Assembly (NCBI GenBank): GCA_021234535.1
Contig: SFZH01000008.1
Coordinates: 8,440,897 to 8,504,896, forward strand
Length of the DNA: 64,000 nt
Source of the DNA: Stichopus chloronotus
Lineage: Eukaryota; Echinodermata; Holothuroidea; Aspidochirotida; Stichopodidae
Direction: 5' to 3'
In this document: positions 13,701-28,700 of the stretch, one piece after another
Position numbering within the stretch: the first letter of the stretch is position 1
Layout of the letters: every line of letters begins with the position of its first letter
Position numbers and translations under genes: made by a program
Notes under the pieces: generated by a model
The model's input: the letters and a program-made list of their open reading frames with translations, nothing else
Database searches by the model: none
What the model was told of the DNA's origin: nothing

Positions 13701-16700
13701 CTCAACTCTACCACAGGGCTCTCTCTTTTCTGGTGCCTCGTCTCCAATGTTCACTGCAAATTATCCACAATTCACTCTTTTCACGACACCAATCTGAGCC
13801 ACAACGAACACTTCCCCGATAACCGATGCACATTCCCCAACACCCACTCTTACCCAGCACCACAGCTCAATCTTGCAAACTCGTTCCTGGTACGCCTCGC
13901 TCCTGCAACTAATGATGAAATGCTGAAATAGGCTATTAACTATATTGAGGAAGTAAGAAGGATATGAAAACTTCACTACAACTCCGCAGAGACTATTAGA
14001 CTGCGCACAGCGCGATGCTGAACAAATTTTACGACATCAGATGCACAAACAGAGGCGGAGAAAGAAAAAGAGATGTTTAACGCCAGTCCTTTGGGTGTGG
14101 GAAGATTTATCGCACTCTTCGGTAGATTGAGCTCGCAGGCTGTATTCCACTATAAGGATACTGACAAAGGTACTCATGTGATTGTTGTGATGGAGTCATC
14201 ATTTTGGTGTTTACATTAAAGGAAATGGTGCTCATCACTCCACCTTCTTCCTCTTAATGGGGAAAGGAGTAAAAATGGTACTAGCCATCCCCCCATTCCC
14301 TCCTGAACAGAAGGTGTGTCTTCCTCGAAACGATCTTAGGAGCATGCATCCTGCAAAATTGCTATTGGCAACTGACAGGACAGTGGATATGACAACCAAA
14401 CCAAAATGCATGAAAAGATATAGAAAACATAGATCAAAGTTGACTTTTTCATTAAATGTGGAACCCACCAAAAAGTAAAATGTGAATTAATAAGTGTATT
14501 TTCCCTGTCTGATCATACTGCAGAGATTGCTTGCCAAAATTTTGACATAAATTAGGTCACTTTCTCTTCGTTATCTTCCAAGATGCATGATTATACCTTC
14601 CTTGAAGAAAAGGATAGTGCAGAAAAGCATGTTAAATGTGCCTTTCCTCGGTTTACCTGCAAAATCCTCCTTTAAACTCTTGTCTTCCCTATTGCTATGG
14701 CAACAACAAATGAGGACAAAATTGATTATGTGTATCAAGCTATTAATCTTCAAAGCAATAAAAACATTATCTGCTATTAACTTTTTTTTTTCCTCCATTT
14801 TTCATTTCTTCCTTGCTTGCCTTAGTTCTCGCCCAGATCAGAACTTGCAAGCGCATCTCGATGTGATGCAAGTAATAAAGGTGAACTGCTTACACTGCGT
14901 TTCATTACGTACATGAAAAATTAAGCAGACCATCGTTCAATCAAAGAAGCTTGATCCATGAAACGCAACCAAGGACCGACGTGACTCATTCTGGTGAATG
15001 AGAACAACAGTGGGAAGTAAAGCAAATGTCCCTCATGCTGTGACAAAACTTCCATTTTTAAGAGAAGAAAATGAGAAAATACCAAAACTCCTTGTTAACA
15101 TGCAGTTTCCAGGTTAATGGTTTTTGTAGAATATCATAACTAGTGAACATCTTTCCAGGGGATAGCAGATTGGGAAACCACAGGCACAGCACGTTTCACC
15201 TTTTCAAAAGCGTTCGTGCACAACGTTGATAATCACTGACTTCTAAGCTACCTGGGGTAACAAGGTGTCTCTACAGAAACCAGATTTTTTGGGCTCCTTC
15301 CTTTCTTTCTGTCTGTGGCTGGCAAAAGGGGATAAAAAAAGCTACAAATGAAAAAGCAGATAAACACACGAGCAACGACCAAAGAATGCGCAATACAAAG
15401 ATATCACCCCCGTTATCCCATGTGGGATACTTCACGCAGGAAGTACACCTTAGATGTCAAAAGTAGAATCTAGTCCAGTGACTAACTCTTCTGAAGTATG
15501 TGAAAATTAAAGCAGAAAACTGGCAAGAAAAGTAAAATGAAATATTTAAAAAGTTCAAAGCCCTTGAGGGTTAGAAATAAATCTGATCCAGCTACCTCAG
15601 GAATATGTGTCCTACCAACCCACCGACTGAGCCCTCCCTGGAGGAAATAATGAGACCAAAGGAGAACTCCATCCAGGAAGGAGCTGGCTAAGGTGCTCAA
15701 ACAGGCAAAACAAGTGTCTGAGAGACAAACAATAAAAAAATCCCAACAAAATGTGAGGATAATAAAAAGAAAGAAGCAAAATAGGAACCATACATAACTT
15801 CCCTGCCTCACAAGCCTAATGTTACCCTAAATGTGCAACAACACGGGATGCTGATCGAACAATGGAGGCAAACAAGTCTGCGTGACTTCCGACTCAAGAC
15901 AAAATAAAAAATCACCAAAGAATGTCTCACTGGCCATAGAAATTCATCAAAAAGGCTGAAAAGAGCGCAGACTTTTGATAATTATGGAAGCACCCAGTGA
16001 CCAGCTGGCATTTCCAGATGCTAGGTCAATACCACCGATGAATACATCTTAAAAACACCAAACTCTTTTCAACCAGCTGAATATACAGTACTTGAGCAAC
16101 CTGGGCTACTGAACGTTGCAATATCCACAGGTACTTCAACAGGTAGTGACAAATACTTACAATTTCATGTTTGCCCTATATGCCAATATTTTTTTTTTCT
16201 AACAGAAGCACCAGAACTTTAATACACCTGGAGGCTTTGCTATATATACACGAGAAAATCAAAACAATTCTGAAGAAATTTTTGTACTAATTACATTGCC
16301 GAGCACACTGTGCATTAAATCTATCAAACTGTGTCACATTTTCAGGTATGTGACATCATGCATGTTAATCCATATTTAACCTCCTAACCATTAAAACTCA
16401 AAACGCTTGCGTCATCGTGAGGAGCTTAAAGTCTGCCGTTCTCAACAGATCAGAAAAACAGCACGAAGCTTTGCTTCAAGACGACTAGAGCACCAACAGG
16501 AGTGAACATCCCTGAGAACAGTATTCACACAGAATCCTGGCGCATCCGTCAACATTCTGCTGCCAGACGGCTGCTGACGAGCAGCGTCACTGACCGTCAC
16601 AGTGACAGGTGACACCTAACCTGATGAAACTTAAACAGGTTTGCAGGCTGAATAACAACCTTGACTTTTCATATCACAGCTAGAACTAGTTGCCCACAGC

Positions 16701-19700
16701 TGTAAACCTCTGCATGTAACACCCTTGAGGGGACCTATCGTCCTCAACCTTTCTGATGTCGAGGTACTATAGGATGCTATTGCATCTCCTTGCGCTTTTC
16801 ATATCCTTAGGCTGCAATTCACAGCTTTTATTAGTGTGGGCTTGAGAAAGCAAAAGCTACGCTACAAGTAAACACATCAAGAAGTTACCAAATAGATTTG
16901 AGAGCCTCTTAATTCACTTACAGCATACCACACGACGAAACGACAGAGAAGACAAAGGAGCTTCCGTCATCTGAGACCTTCAAATCTTGAAACTACACGA
17001 CAGGTCTTTGTTAATGAATCTCAAATTCCTAACACATCTTTCTGTTTTAACTCTGGACAAAATCGAGACACTTTTTCATCAAAGCAACATGACGGTATGA
17101 TAGACGACTTTTCACCGGTGCAGCTTTGAGAAAGCAAAAGTCTCGATGCAGGTGAACACATAAGAGAGCTTCCGAACGGATTTGAGAAAAGAAAAAAAAT
17201 ATTGTCTTAAATATATGGCATGACATATGCCTACAAAATTCTGGATATTTCCTCTTTTCATGGCCTTCACATTTTGCGACATATCAGGTCATGGTTGAAG
17301 ATTTCTTTCTCTTTGCTTTAAATTCATCAGAACAAGTGTTAACCTGATTACATAGTGATCAGTAGTATGACGGACAACATTGCAAATGTATTTTTCCCCT
17401 CTTTTTAAATTACATTGGTGTTTGAATTATATCAGTGCAAGCGCACATAAACATGACTGAAGTGTGAATGAGCACATGCTGACTGATTCTAATGAGCAAG
17501 GCAGATTATGTTAACCATAGAATATTTTCACAAGTAAACTGTGTGCCAACTTTGGGGTCCCTATTGTACAGGGCCAAATGCACCAGCCCATATCTTGAAC
17601 TATAACCTATGTCCCCACCACTTCCAATGAAAGGAAAGCAACATCAAGTAAAAAATAATTTTTAACATTTTCTCCTTTCGTCCTTTATAAGCATCAAAAC
17701 TTAATTAGCAATTCATGTGGCTTTCTATTGCCCCACATTTTTTTGACAACAGAACAGATAACATAACTTGCATGCCAAAGCATTTTCTTGAAAAGCTGAG
17801 AGAACCTTTTAAGGATACAGAAATTGAGACGCATTAAAATCCAAAAGCAATTAAGTCAAAGAGCCAGGATTGATGTTGGCTTTTCCTTCCCATTTTGTTT
17901 TTTATTAGCGATTCAACTTTATCCACTTTATACTGATGTAGTAGAGGTTCACTAGCTTTAATGCAGCTAAGGAAACTTAGCAATTTTTTTCCATTCACGG
18001 TTGAATAAACCTGAAATATGAATTTGTGTCGGCATGGAAATCTTTCAGAGTGCACAGACAACTTAATTGCTGACTGGATTAAATCTGACTTGTTGTTGGT
18101 TGCTAACTGGGTCTGCAAACTTTCAAAACTTTTGGATCTACAGTATGAGTAGCGCCAATGCAGAGGAGATAAGCAAAGAGGCGAACGAAGCGGCAGCGAG
18201 TCATCATAATTACCAGCGACGACACGCAAAGGGGACCCGAAACAAAGTAGACACAAATTTGTATCCAGTCCACTGAGCTGGGTTTGTTGACAGAACAAAT
18301 GTTTGTTCTTCACAAGCTCAATGCTACTGTTTCTTATTAAATACCATGAAACTTAGCTGCCTGAGGAAATAACCATTTGGCATTTTAAGCTGGATATTTC
18401 TGTGGTAATAACTTGAATCGATGGATGTCAAGTTGAACACATGATGTGAACGGATGGGTGGGGGGTCTTGAAGGTAAAAGGCAACACCGCATCATGATTT
18501 TCTAGAAAGTCATCATTTTGGTACTTTTGTTTTATGTTTTCTGGTAGTGATTAAGCAGTTGATATGTCTGGGCGTAACAGCAACAATTGTGTGGGAAGGG
18601 TAACGTAGAACAATGGAGCAAAGAACATTTGTCTCAAAGAACAAAGGATGTGTCATTTGTTATGATTCACATCTTGTTGAAACAGAGGAAAGATGTTTCA
18701 GATCAGACGTCTGACAGGCGACGTTTTCTTGCTTGTGATGAAGGTTCATTTCGGAAGAGCACTTTCATGAAATGTAGGGGGTCAAACCGGTTTATAAACT
18801 ACGCTTCTTTGAATGAGGTTGTTTAAAAGCAACGTGTGGCAAAATTTTTTTGTTATGTTCATGACCGAGGAAGGGAGGAGGAAAGGCAAACTTAAAACTT
18901 GAATGACATATGAGGTAGGGTTAGACGATGGACCAAAACTTGTGCTTGACCAAGTTTTGATACTCGATAATATGCAAAATGGCAAACACACAACGGTTCT
19001 CTGGATTGTTCAACACTAAAGATTGATTGTTTAAATGGCAGTCACATATATCACAGATCTTCACTGATTCAACCACCAAACGGGAATAAGTCACTGACGA
19101 TGAACACCTTAGTTTAGGCCGCACTCTGGAAATCAACTCACGTGCATATATACTTGAAACCGACTGGTTGATGACAGTGCAAGCTGCCATGTTTTTGTTT
19201 AAAGCTGGAATGTGCACATGCTGTAGGCACCAGCAATCCATCCCAAAAACTAATTGCTGTTGCAGATAATTCAGTGTCAAAAATCCTCTCACTCTCTGTT
19301 TTAATCTTTCTCGTATGGGGTTTGTGCGGCTCTCGTCACGTTTTTTGTTCTTTAATCAAACCAGGCACCGTCTTAGACGTACATATATCACCGAACCTTA
19401 AGGTTTCCTCCGATCATAAATATATCCAACTCCTTCCCAGTCAGCAAGATATATAGGTGGAATAAATCACAATTCTGCACCGAGGGATACCTGAACCGAG
19501 CTCCAAGTCACATTTGTTTCATGGCTGGGGTGGTCTCTCTCTTTCTCCCTGCTCCCTGGCCACGAGTCTAAAAATTCCACAAACATTTCCACATATTTCT
19601 TTCTGGTTTTATTGTATGATCGCAAAGAGCAAACAAGACGACGTGGGACATTTTATCACGTGCTCAAGAACTTCCGAAAAAAGTGATTGCACGGCAAATA

Positions 19701-22700
19701 CAACTTCACCTGGTTATGGGTTCAATCAGGGGCGAGAGAAAATGAATGTATGTGTCATCTCAAGAGCACCCTTCTTCCACCTGCAAGTCTGCAGACCTTC
19801 CTTTCATGCAACAGTTGATTACTAATGGCTAAAGTCAATCATTTCATGTCTCCCTGTGCCTTGCTGGTTTTAACCTTCAGACCTCCACCTCACCCCCCTC
19901 CGCTCTCACCACCCACTTGGATAATCCCAACGTCAGCAATCAGTATGTACACACATATCACTGATTCCCCAAAACTTACTGGTTTCAGAATTCGCTAGCA
20001 ACGTACTCACCTCATATAACCTATGCATTACCGTATTGACCATGGTCTAGCATCTGGCAATTTGTGTGTGTGTGTGCATGTGTGTGGGTGTGTGTGTGTG
20101 TGTGTGTATATCTGGCCACCGCCCTTCCGTGGGGGAGGTGAGGGAGTACGCGCTGTGAATTATAATCTTACCAAAATTCATCGTTTAAGAAAGCTAGCAG
20201 TATTTAATATCATGAGTGACCTCCAACTAACCAGACCAACGGTCCCTTGACTTAAAACAGACCAAGTACCGTAGCTATCTCATGGTGAAAGCACGATATT
20301 GAAAACAATCCTTGAAAACATCTTGCACCATTTTGTCACATTCCTCCACTTTCTCTACACATGAAACAGAAAGAGGGGGCCAGGAGGAAAACAGGAACAG
20401 AACGGAACCGCGGTTGTCACGCCTCGCTATTGGATGTCACTTTCCGACTCTTATTTGACAGGCTAGTCAGAATTATCACAGGGGACATCTCGAAAGACAG
20501 GCCCACTTGACAATTACTAGAAATAATTCAATATTTGTAACTTAATGACTTTCAACACTGCTCGTCCTGACCAGCAAATCTAATCAGTCGTCTTGTACAT
20601 CAGCCTTGCAACACCGGCTGGTTCTGCTTATCCTAATTGACAGTGGATATCAAACGCGACTGCTTCCGAGTTGCCGGCTATTGAATTGCAAGAGTAGCCG
20701 GCGGGCAGGACGCAGTGACTGTGGCTGGCAAATGTGACAGTGACAGGTAAATGTGAGGTCTTGGGAACTTTTTGTGGCCAAACAAAAAAACAAGACTTTG
20801 TGTCTCTCTTATTAAAGAACAAAGTCAGAGTAGACACCATTACACAAAACATGACAAGTAATTTCATGGAGAAGTACAAAACAAGGGAAGCATCTTGTCT
20901 GGGATACATGAGACAGGATGAAATTTCAAAAAGAGATGAAAGTTATATTCAGAACAAGCCCTAAATTTACTGTTACAAAGGAGAAAACAATTATCGACAT
21001 GGTTTACAGTCCAGATACTCAATTCCAGAAGACCGCAAACATTGAAGTATGTACAAAGGTCGGTTAGTTCAGAGCATAGGGTTCCTCTGTGCCAGGAAGT
21101 TTACACAAATTTGAAATTCAAAGAAGTGATTTATCAAGCTATTGTGACACTTTGGTGTGCTCTGGGGTAACCGTCTTTTAACAAGCACAAATTTCTACAG
21201 TCTGTGGTGCGTAATAATGATCAATGGTGACCATGTGAAACTTCCTTTGAGAGTCACAGGTAAGACTCATCTAGTTAGGACCAAACGCAACGGCGGTGCC
21301 AAACGTTATCTAAATGACGGAAATCATAAACTCTGCAAAGATACTGTAACATGACGGAGCGGACCCCGCTGATACTACAGAAAAAGTTATGGAGGTTCAT
21401 ATGAAGCAGAAACATGTTATTTTATCTATTGATGTGTGTGAAGTTGAGTGAACATCAAGCTGCCAAAAATTTCTAATGAAGGTAAAGTAAACACTAAGTA
21501 ACCGTAATGTTAAAAGCTCTGCAGATGTGAAGAAAAATGGCAGCCTATGCTAAAATTAACTGTATGGATGCACAGCCTATGGTTGCAATAATTCCAGAAG
21601 CAAAATTTCCTCATCACGTACTTCATTTCATCAAAGGAGTATCACATGTCTCTGCAGGTATTTTGTGGTTGCCGCTGAACTTTTATGAGTGCTTTGATCT
21701 CCCTGAATGGGGCAAAGCAGCCCTAAAACAAAGTCACCTTCACAATTCTGTCCCCAGAAAATGCAACAGTTCCAAATAATGAATGTGTAACTTGAGTAAT
21801 GCAAATTCATTTCACATTCAATACACACAATATAATAATGGCCTCTAAGAACATGAATAACACAATACTGATGTAAACATTTGAACGCAAATATTTCATT
21901 TTTGCTTTTTTTTTGTGTAAAGTAACCTCTGCAAAAGTCCACCTTTGGTGTGGCGCTATTTAATAGCAAATTTATTAATATCATAATGATTATTATTATT
22001 ATTACCTTACCATTTAAGTTAACGACAGAAACTTCCCTAGAACGTAGTCTCTACCGTACTACATTAGTATGGTAAGACTTGATAACATCTCTCGTGACTT
22101 GCCTCTTAAATGTTTGAAAATAGTTTTGATCGACGGTTTCAATGGATCCAGCATACCAGGCTAATCCTTATTCCGATACTGACAAACTTTTCGAGTACGG
22201 AGTACAAATGCTTCACTGAGATGCCAGATGTCATCAAGTACCAATCACACGGCCATTCAACCCGAGGCCGCCAGGGCAGGACAAATCATGAAATGTTTGT
22301 GGCAAGGACCAGTCAAGAGCCTCTTGATGCAAATCTAAGTGATAATCTGATTTTTTTTTTTTTTGAGCTTCACAACCCAAAGATCACCAGTCTCTCAAAA
22401 AAACCAAACAAAAGGGGTTTATATTTAGCTGGATGAGATATGGAACTGCCGTGGAATCATAAATTAAGCAGTAAATCTGTCACACAGGACTACGATGTGC
22501 AGCATTCTGGAAGGACCTCACGGTGCAAGGATTGCGACAGTCGAGGGACCCCTTCAGAGAGAATGCGACATGTGGGGGACATTCGTGGAGAAGATTGACG
22601 ACATTTGGCTGCTACTTGGTGAAGAATGTCCACCTGTAATATCACAAAAGTCAACAGCACATATCAAGAAATGCCCCTTACAGATTTCTACAGCAATATT

Positions 22701-25700
22701 GTGGCTATGTATGTAACTTTGTCATTTCCTGAGTCCCCTGATCTATTGTTCTCATTTCCTGTCTGCAGTTCATAGACCTCAGACTGATCAAAGTGTGCTT
22801 TTCGGCAAGGGGTCATTTTGCGGCATGACGTTGAACTTCGGTGACACTACATCATGCTAATGTCGAGCAAAAAAGATTCATGAAAACTGAAGAAAATTAG
22901 TTTCAAGAGGCCAACAACCAAAGCATTGGCTAGAGCCCAGTTGTGACTTTGTAACACGGAAAATGTACGTCCAACTTCTGAGATTTCTGGCATTTACTGC
23001 GTGGTGACATGCATGTGCACAGAAAGTTGCAGGTGACCTTCACATATCGGCCATCAAGTTCAATATCTTCACATACTTTGTGAGCTTGGTTTCTCTACAA
23101 ACTGAGATATCACAGCAAGTCTGTTTCCTGAGGCTGTATAAAAGGAGGAGAAGATGCTGTAGCTATAACACAGACAAGCATCATGGGTAATCTGTAAACA
23201 AAAATGAGAGTCTCGGCTGCCTACAGAACTTACACAACTAAGAGTGACGCCAAGACGTCGCATGATCCTGCCTTTCTCCGAAAGCGACGGTTCGATCTTC
23301 CGGGGCAAAAATGAAGTCACCGACAGTCCCTTTTTTGCTTTCACTCATGGGGCATTTTGATCGTTCCGATCTTTCAGATTGTATCTGAAATGTTTTTTGC
23401 TGCTTTCTTTACTTTGTTTTTTGTTTTGTTGCATCCCAGTCCATCACTGATACATTTTGTTTCTTCGCACGATTCTTTACCTGTCCTCTCGTCCCAGTTG
23501 ATTCCAGAAACAAATACGAGCTGTTCGAGATAAAATCTCGACATTCTGCCATCGTAAATGTCTTCCAGCCTTTTTATCCATCTTCTTCTGAGGCATCTTT
23601 GTTTGCACTGGTTTCTTCATTTACTTGCAAGACCGGAAAAAAAAGTGTTGCCAAAATTGACGCTAGCAGCTGCTAGGACTGTCCCAGATTTAAAGGCTTG
23701 ACATTGAGCAAACTCTGAACAAACAACCCATATAAACCAAAACTGTTTATTTGTTTGGACAGAGAGACAACAGGGTTTGTATTCAAGTTGGTACACAGTT
23801 TTGTTGCATGATATTTAAAGAACACTTGAACAAACGGTCACCATACTCAAAAGAATTGTTCTCCTCAACAGTTTTTAGGGGACGACCCAACCGAGTGAAA
23901 ATTGCTACCCCTGAAGTAGGGAGTTCCCCCAGGGAATGGCACCCGGAATGGCACCCTCGTACAAAAGTCTCTGAACACAAGTTGACGATGGGTGACTGCT
24001 GTCTAAAATGGGGCAAGAAATCAAATTAACGGGGAAAAAAAATTAACAAGGGCTCCTATGTCTTGATGTCAAAAAGTTGCGATAGCTTTCTGTGCATGCA
24101 CAGAGTGGGACAACAGTGGGGCAGAATGGGAAAGAGGCACTAGGTCTGGTATTGTGCCAAATGGTGCCAGGGGTGGTGTTAAAGGTTACCATCAATCTTG
24201 GCATGGCAGATTGGACTATGGTTGTTGGCTTGAGAGAGGTAATGGAGGCTTGAGGTAAATGAACAGTGTTCACCCTTCACACTAACAAACCACACCACAG
24301 ACAGGTAGATAGCAACATAGACCAAAACTGGCACACAGATGAAGAAAGATAACTAATTGTGCAAAGATGAACGTATTAACAAACCTGCACTGCAAAAAGG
24401 TTGATAAGCAGAGCATTTGCAGACCGAAATGAACAAAGCCGAGAAATCCCAAAACTCACCTGGTTTGACTATTTATGAACAACTCACCTGTCTCGACGAA
24501 CAAATGCACTCCCATCTGCGATGCCAAGGGTACACAAACGGGGCGCATTTGCCAGATGGGTGTGCATTTTATCATGTTGAAGCAGGTAAGTGAGGCGTGA
24601 AGTACTTTAAATAGGGAAATTTATCAAAAAAGGTGAACATCTGAGGCAAATTAGTCCATCTTCCATGACATGATAAAAAATCAATTTGATAGCGCTGATC
24701 CTCTTACCTGATAAGCGTTATTGTAGCCAGGATGATCGAGATCGTGGCAGATTGCGGAGACAAGCATGACCAGGACTTCCAAGTGACCAATGAGTTCACA
24801 GAGATTGGCGATCCAGGTGATGCCGTACATCTGCGGAGACATCGATGGGGTCAGAGGTCAAACAACAATGTCACAACAAGTGTCACTTCTGCAGATAATT
24901 GGATGACGAGGGGCAACACCTGTAATACACTATTTCTGCTCATCATTAACTTGTTTTCAATTTACATCATTCCCCGGCGATGCTACTGATTTTCTCCATG
25001 TGTCGTTGATGACATTTACAGCACAAGTATGAGTGAATAGTACTGATCTTAGACAAAATATTTCACGGGTTAGGAGGTAAATTCTTACGGAAATTCATCA
25101 TCCCAATATATGTCAACATGTGCTGCCATCCAGCAATACCTGAGCGGGCAATACAAAACTGAAATCTGCATATTCATCAGGCCTACACCATCACTTGCAT
25201 CATTGCATATGTAGTATAAAGATAAATGTCAATGACCGAATGAGCAAGGAAAGTCACTCTGATTACAAAATTGCATGTAAATTATGTGTCAAGTGATTGA
25301 TAGATTCAAGGTCATCCATTGCCCCCAATAATTACAGCAATGTTATTAGAAATGCCAGATGTCAAACCCTACTGTTCTTCACAGAGTTTTCACAATTTTT
25401 CAAATTCAAACATTTTGAAATGCCATATTGCACTCTGAAATGGATAAGTGAGTAACCATAGCAACCTCATTCATGTATACCTCATGAATAGTGTGATAAT
25501 ATCACATAAAGTGACTGACCATATTTTTGCTTGCACCATATTTCTGGGCAATACAGACACACTCCAAACCATGCACAGACTACTAAAAAAAAATGTGCTA
25601 AAAATCGCAAAAGTCTATGGCAAATGCTCTACAATCTGTTACGAATATTTAACGCATGAAGGAATTCAAAGTCAACCTACTCACCATCTGAGTGACACAG

Positions 25701-28700
25701 AAGCAGTGTTTGAAATTATGGAATGGAACATTGTTGTAGTGCTTATAGACCTCGAAAAGGAAATTTTGTAAAACAGGCATCTAAAGAAAGAGAAAGATGA
25801 AAGAAACATCGTTTACATGTGGAACGAAAGACCATTCTCATGGTTTAATGAGCCCTAGAGACATCTGTCTGCTTGCATAGCCAGACGATCACTCACCCGC
25901 AACGTACGTACCTCGGCCGAACACGTTAAAGACAAAATGTCTGTGGATGGGGGCAGTGTTTATTTGTTGGAGAGAGCAATCTGCTACGATAACTTTTGAT
26001 AGGATCAGAGCAATCACAGTAGACTTACCTACTGTACCTCATTGCACTGCTCTGAATATTCTGAGGCCCTGGTAGAAAATGCACCATTAAGTATTTTCCA
26101 TCACATGAGCCGTGCATTTCAACTGGTCCTCGTCTTTTTATACATCGTTACTGCATAACGTGACATTATGGGCCATGGTTGACGCATGTCCAATCTGTAC
26201 AGTACAGTACTGTACAGTAGGTTCCACCACACATACAATACAGTCTGCGACAAAGACCACCACCAAGCTACTACTTCAAGAAGATTTTGTGGAAAGCCAT
26301 AAAAAGAAACTATCCTTAATGTGTATTCCTTTCTCTTTTTCTCCTTCAAAAAGCTAAACAGCTATGGTCCGGTGACCATCAAACAGGTTCTTAAAATGAA
26401 AAAATGTATGATTTTACTGCAGGCGCTTCAAACCCCCACACCGACATCTTGTTCATCAATCAAAATTACCGCTGCTTGGAGAAAGATAGCTTAGGCCAAG
26501 GAGGATTCCCAGGTAACTCAAGGTTACAAAATGTCACCAACACAGGCAAATTACTCCAATAAGTCTTAACTGTTTTTTTTTAAATTGAGCTGCTAGGATA
26601 ACCTTGAAATTTGACATTAGAGAAATTTAGGTCGGGTTCATTGCAGAATTACTTCTAAATTAATTTTACATTTGTTTAGTTATAATATTCCTTTCTAAAG
26701 TTGTGGTATGAGTTGTACTGGCAATCAACTCATCATCTGTCTTTGTCTTTCATCAGTGTTCCAGGGATGATAAAGTAGGGAAAAACATCACCTGGCACAA
26801 GATCTGAAAGAGAACTATGCACTAATCTTACAGATATTTGAATATGGAAATTGCCTCAACATTTTCCTTGGTCCTACAAAATTCGGGCTCTTTGACAGAG
26901 CATAGTGCAGTCAAACAACATGACTTGAAATCAAATAGGTTACATAGGAATGGATATGGATCCATTTTAGAGCTTAAATGAGCTTAAAAGTTGGTTCACA
27001 AAATTCATATTTATTTTGTGACAACAGGTGCGTACTACTCATATTGCTTACTCATATTGCTACTTATATTACTCATGTTGCTGGTAAATGGTCAAACTAC
27101 CAGATTATGGACATCTGACACTCAACTAAAGCAACAATGAACCACTGAAGTCAGCTGTTTCAAATCTGTGACCAGACCCTTTTTACCATAGGGTATTAAC
27201 CAAAGGCAACCCCTCGTAAAAAAAAAAAAATGCAAATTTTCACATTTCCATTAACTGTTGGGATAGATACACGACTAATGAGGATAATTAGACATACTAG
27301 TATGCTATGGTTTCCTTCAAACTAGTCACAAAATAAAAAATATCAACTAAATAAGCCTCTTCAAACAAATTGTTTTTTTTTTTTTTTCTTTGTAGCGGCC
27401 ATGACAATATTTCATGGAATTTGATTTTCACTCACAAATTTTCAACTCGTATTCCAGCTTTAAAACAGTCAATGTTTGAACTTTGAAAAGAACTAAAAAG
27501 GATAGTAAAGTTGCTGTGTCTGTGTGACATCACAGATTACCCACGATGCAATGTGCCGCTATGAAATATTTATTTCTTCAAGTATCATGACTCCTTAAAA
27601 TGGAACATGCTTACATGGTTTTTGCAAATGAAGAGAGGAAGGATTTCCCAAATTTTTCTTTGAGAAATAAATCTCCTAAATAGTGAACAATCCATTTAAG
27701 TGAAGGCAGTGTTCATTACTCTACTTAGGGTACTTCTTTTCATAAGGGGTATATTCTCTCGGGATTGAATGTTTTCTTCTTCAAATATTTGTGGATATGA
27801 ATACTAATAGCATGCAATAAGATATTGAAAATGTTTTGTGTGCAAGATAACGATGTACTGGGCATTCAGAGCAATCCCTCTGGAAAATTGAAGCAGAGGT
27901 CGCCGCAACTTTTCCCGCTCATGTCTCTCAAAAGCTGAAAATTTTTGTAATGACTGCATGAGGTGACACTGCACATGCAGTCCACAGAGTTTTCACTAAT
28001 TTATACTCTCTTTTCCTTTGTGATACAGTACAACCCCCCTTTGGATCATCCGAAGGTGAAAAGAAAGAAAAATGTCCTCTTTTATCCCACATAAAAAATG
28101 TTCCCCAAGACGACCGGTCTTCACTAACTACATCGCTTCATACTCACCCACTAGTACACATGCTGTTATATTTGGCAAAAGAACGGTACAGTATTGACAT
28201 ATACATCAAGCCATTTTTGACTCAAAGTTACCACCCCCTGGGGAACCAGCATGACACACCTTTCACGGTGAGACTGTGCCTCAGTTCTTATTCCTACCAC
28301 TTACTTTCTCCAAAATAAAAGTGCGTTTGCACAGGGCATACAGTTTAAAACCTCCAAGTTAATTGTAAGGAACACAATACAAAGTCTACATCAATCAAAC
28401 AGGGAATAAAATTAAAATTGGTTTCATGACGGGGTCTGAACGTCGTCGAGCAAACAAAGCCAGTTGAGTGAAACTAATGGTAATTGTTACAAATAAAGTG
28501 CTCTATACCTAGGACTGGAGTCACAGCTAATTCAACAGACCTTTTCACCCCGTGAAAGCCACCCATGCACTGCCAAATTTTGAACGAAAGTATAATTTTG
28601 AACAATGATAACGCTTAAGCACATACGGTGAATATGCTACGGTGGATGAAGCCCTCCTGAATGTATGGTAGTTAATTAGAATGAAGTTCTAGTGCCTCTG

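Larger units (their letters stand above)
2558..24707 (-). other. 22.1-kb intron e-f
   Basis: This intron splits the catalytic domain between [14 protein letters not shown] and VNARTEL. It contains the 34-bp array, the 57-bp array, the pyrimidine-rich tract at 13270-13880, the GT element at 19988-20163, an imperfect duplication at 16841-17195, and two copies of the dispersed family (24170-24600). The rest, including 3700-9500, 10400-13200, 14000-16800, 17200-19900 and 20200-24100, shows no recognisable gene. The open frames there are short and have no domain I know. Confidence 0.75.

Noticed and set aside
17834..18313. 159-codon minus-strand open frame
   Set aside because: No motif recognised, no splice sites at its borders, ordinary AT-rich intron composition.
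25448..25771. 107-codon plus-strand open frame
   Set aside because: Shadow of exon d on the opposite strand.
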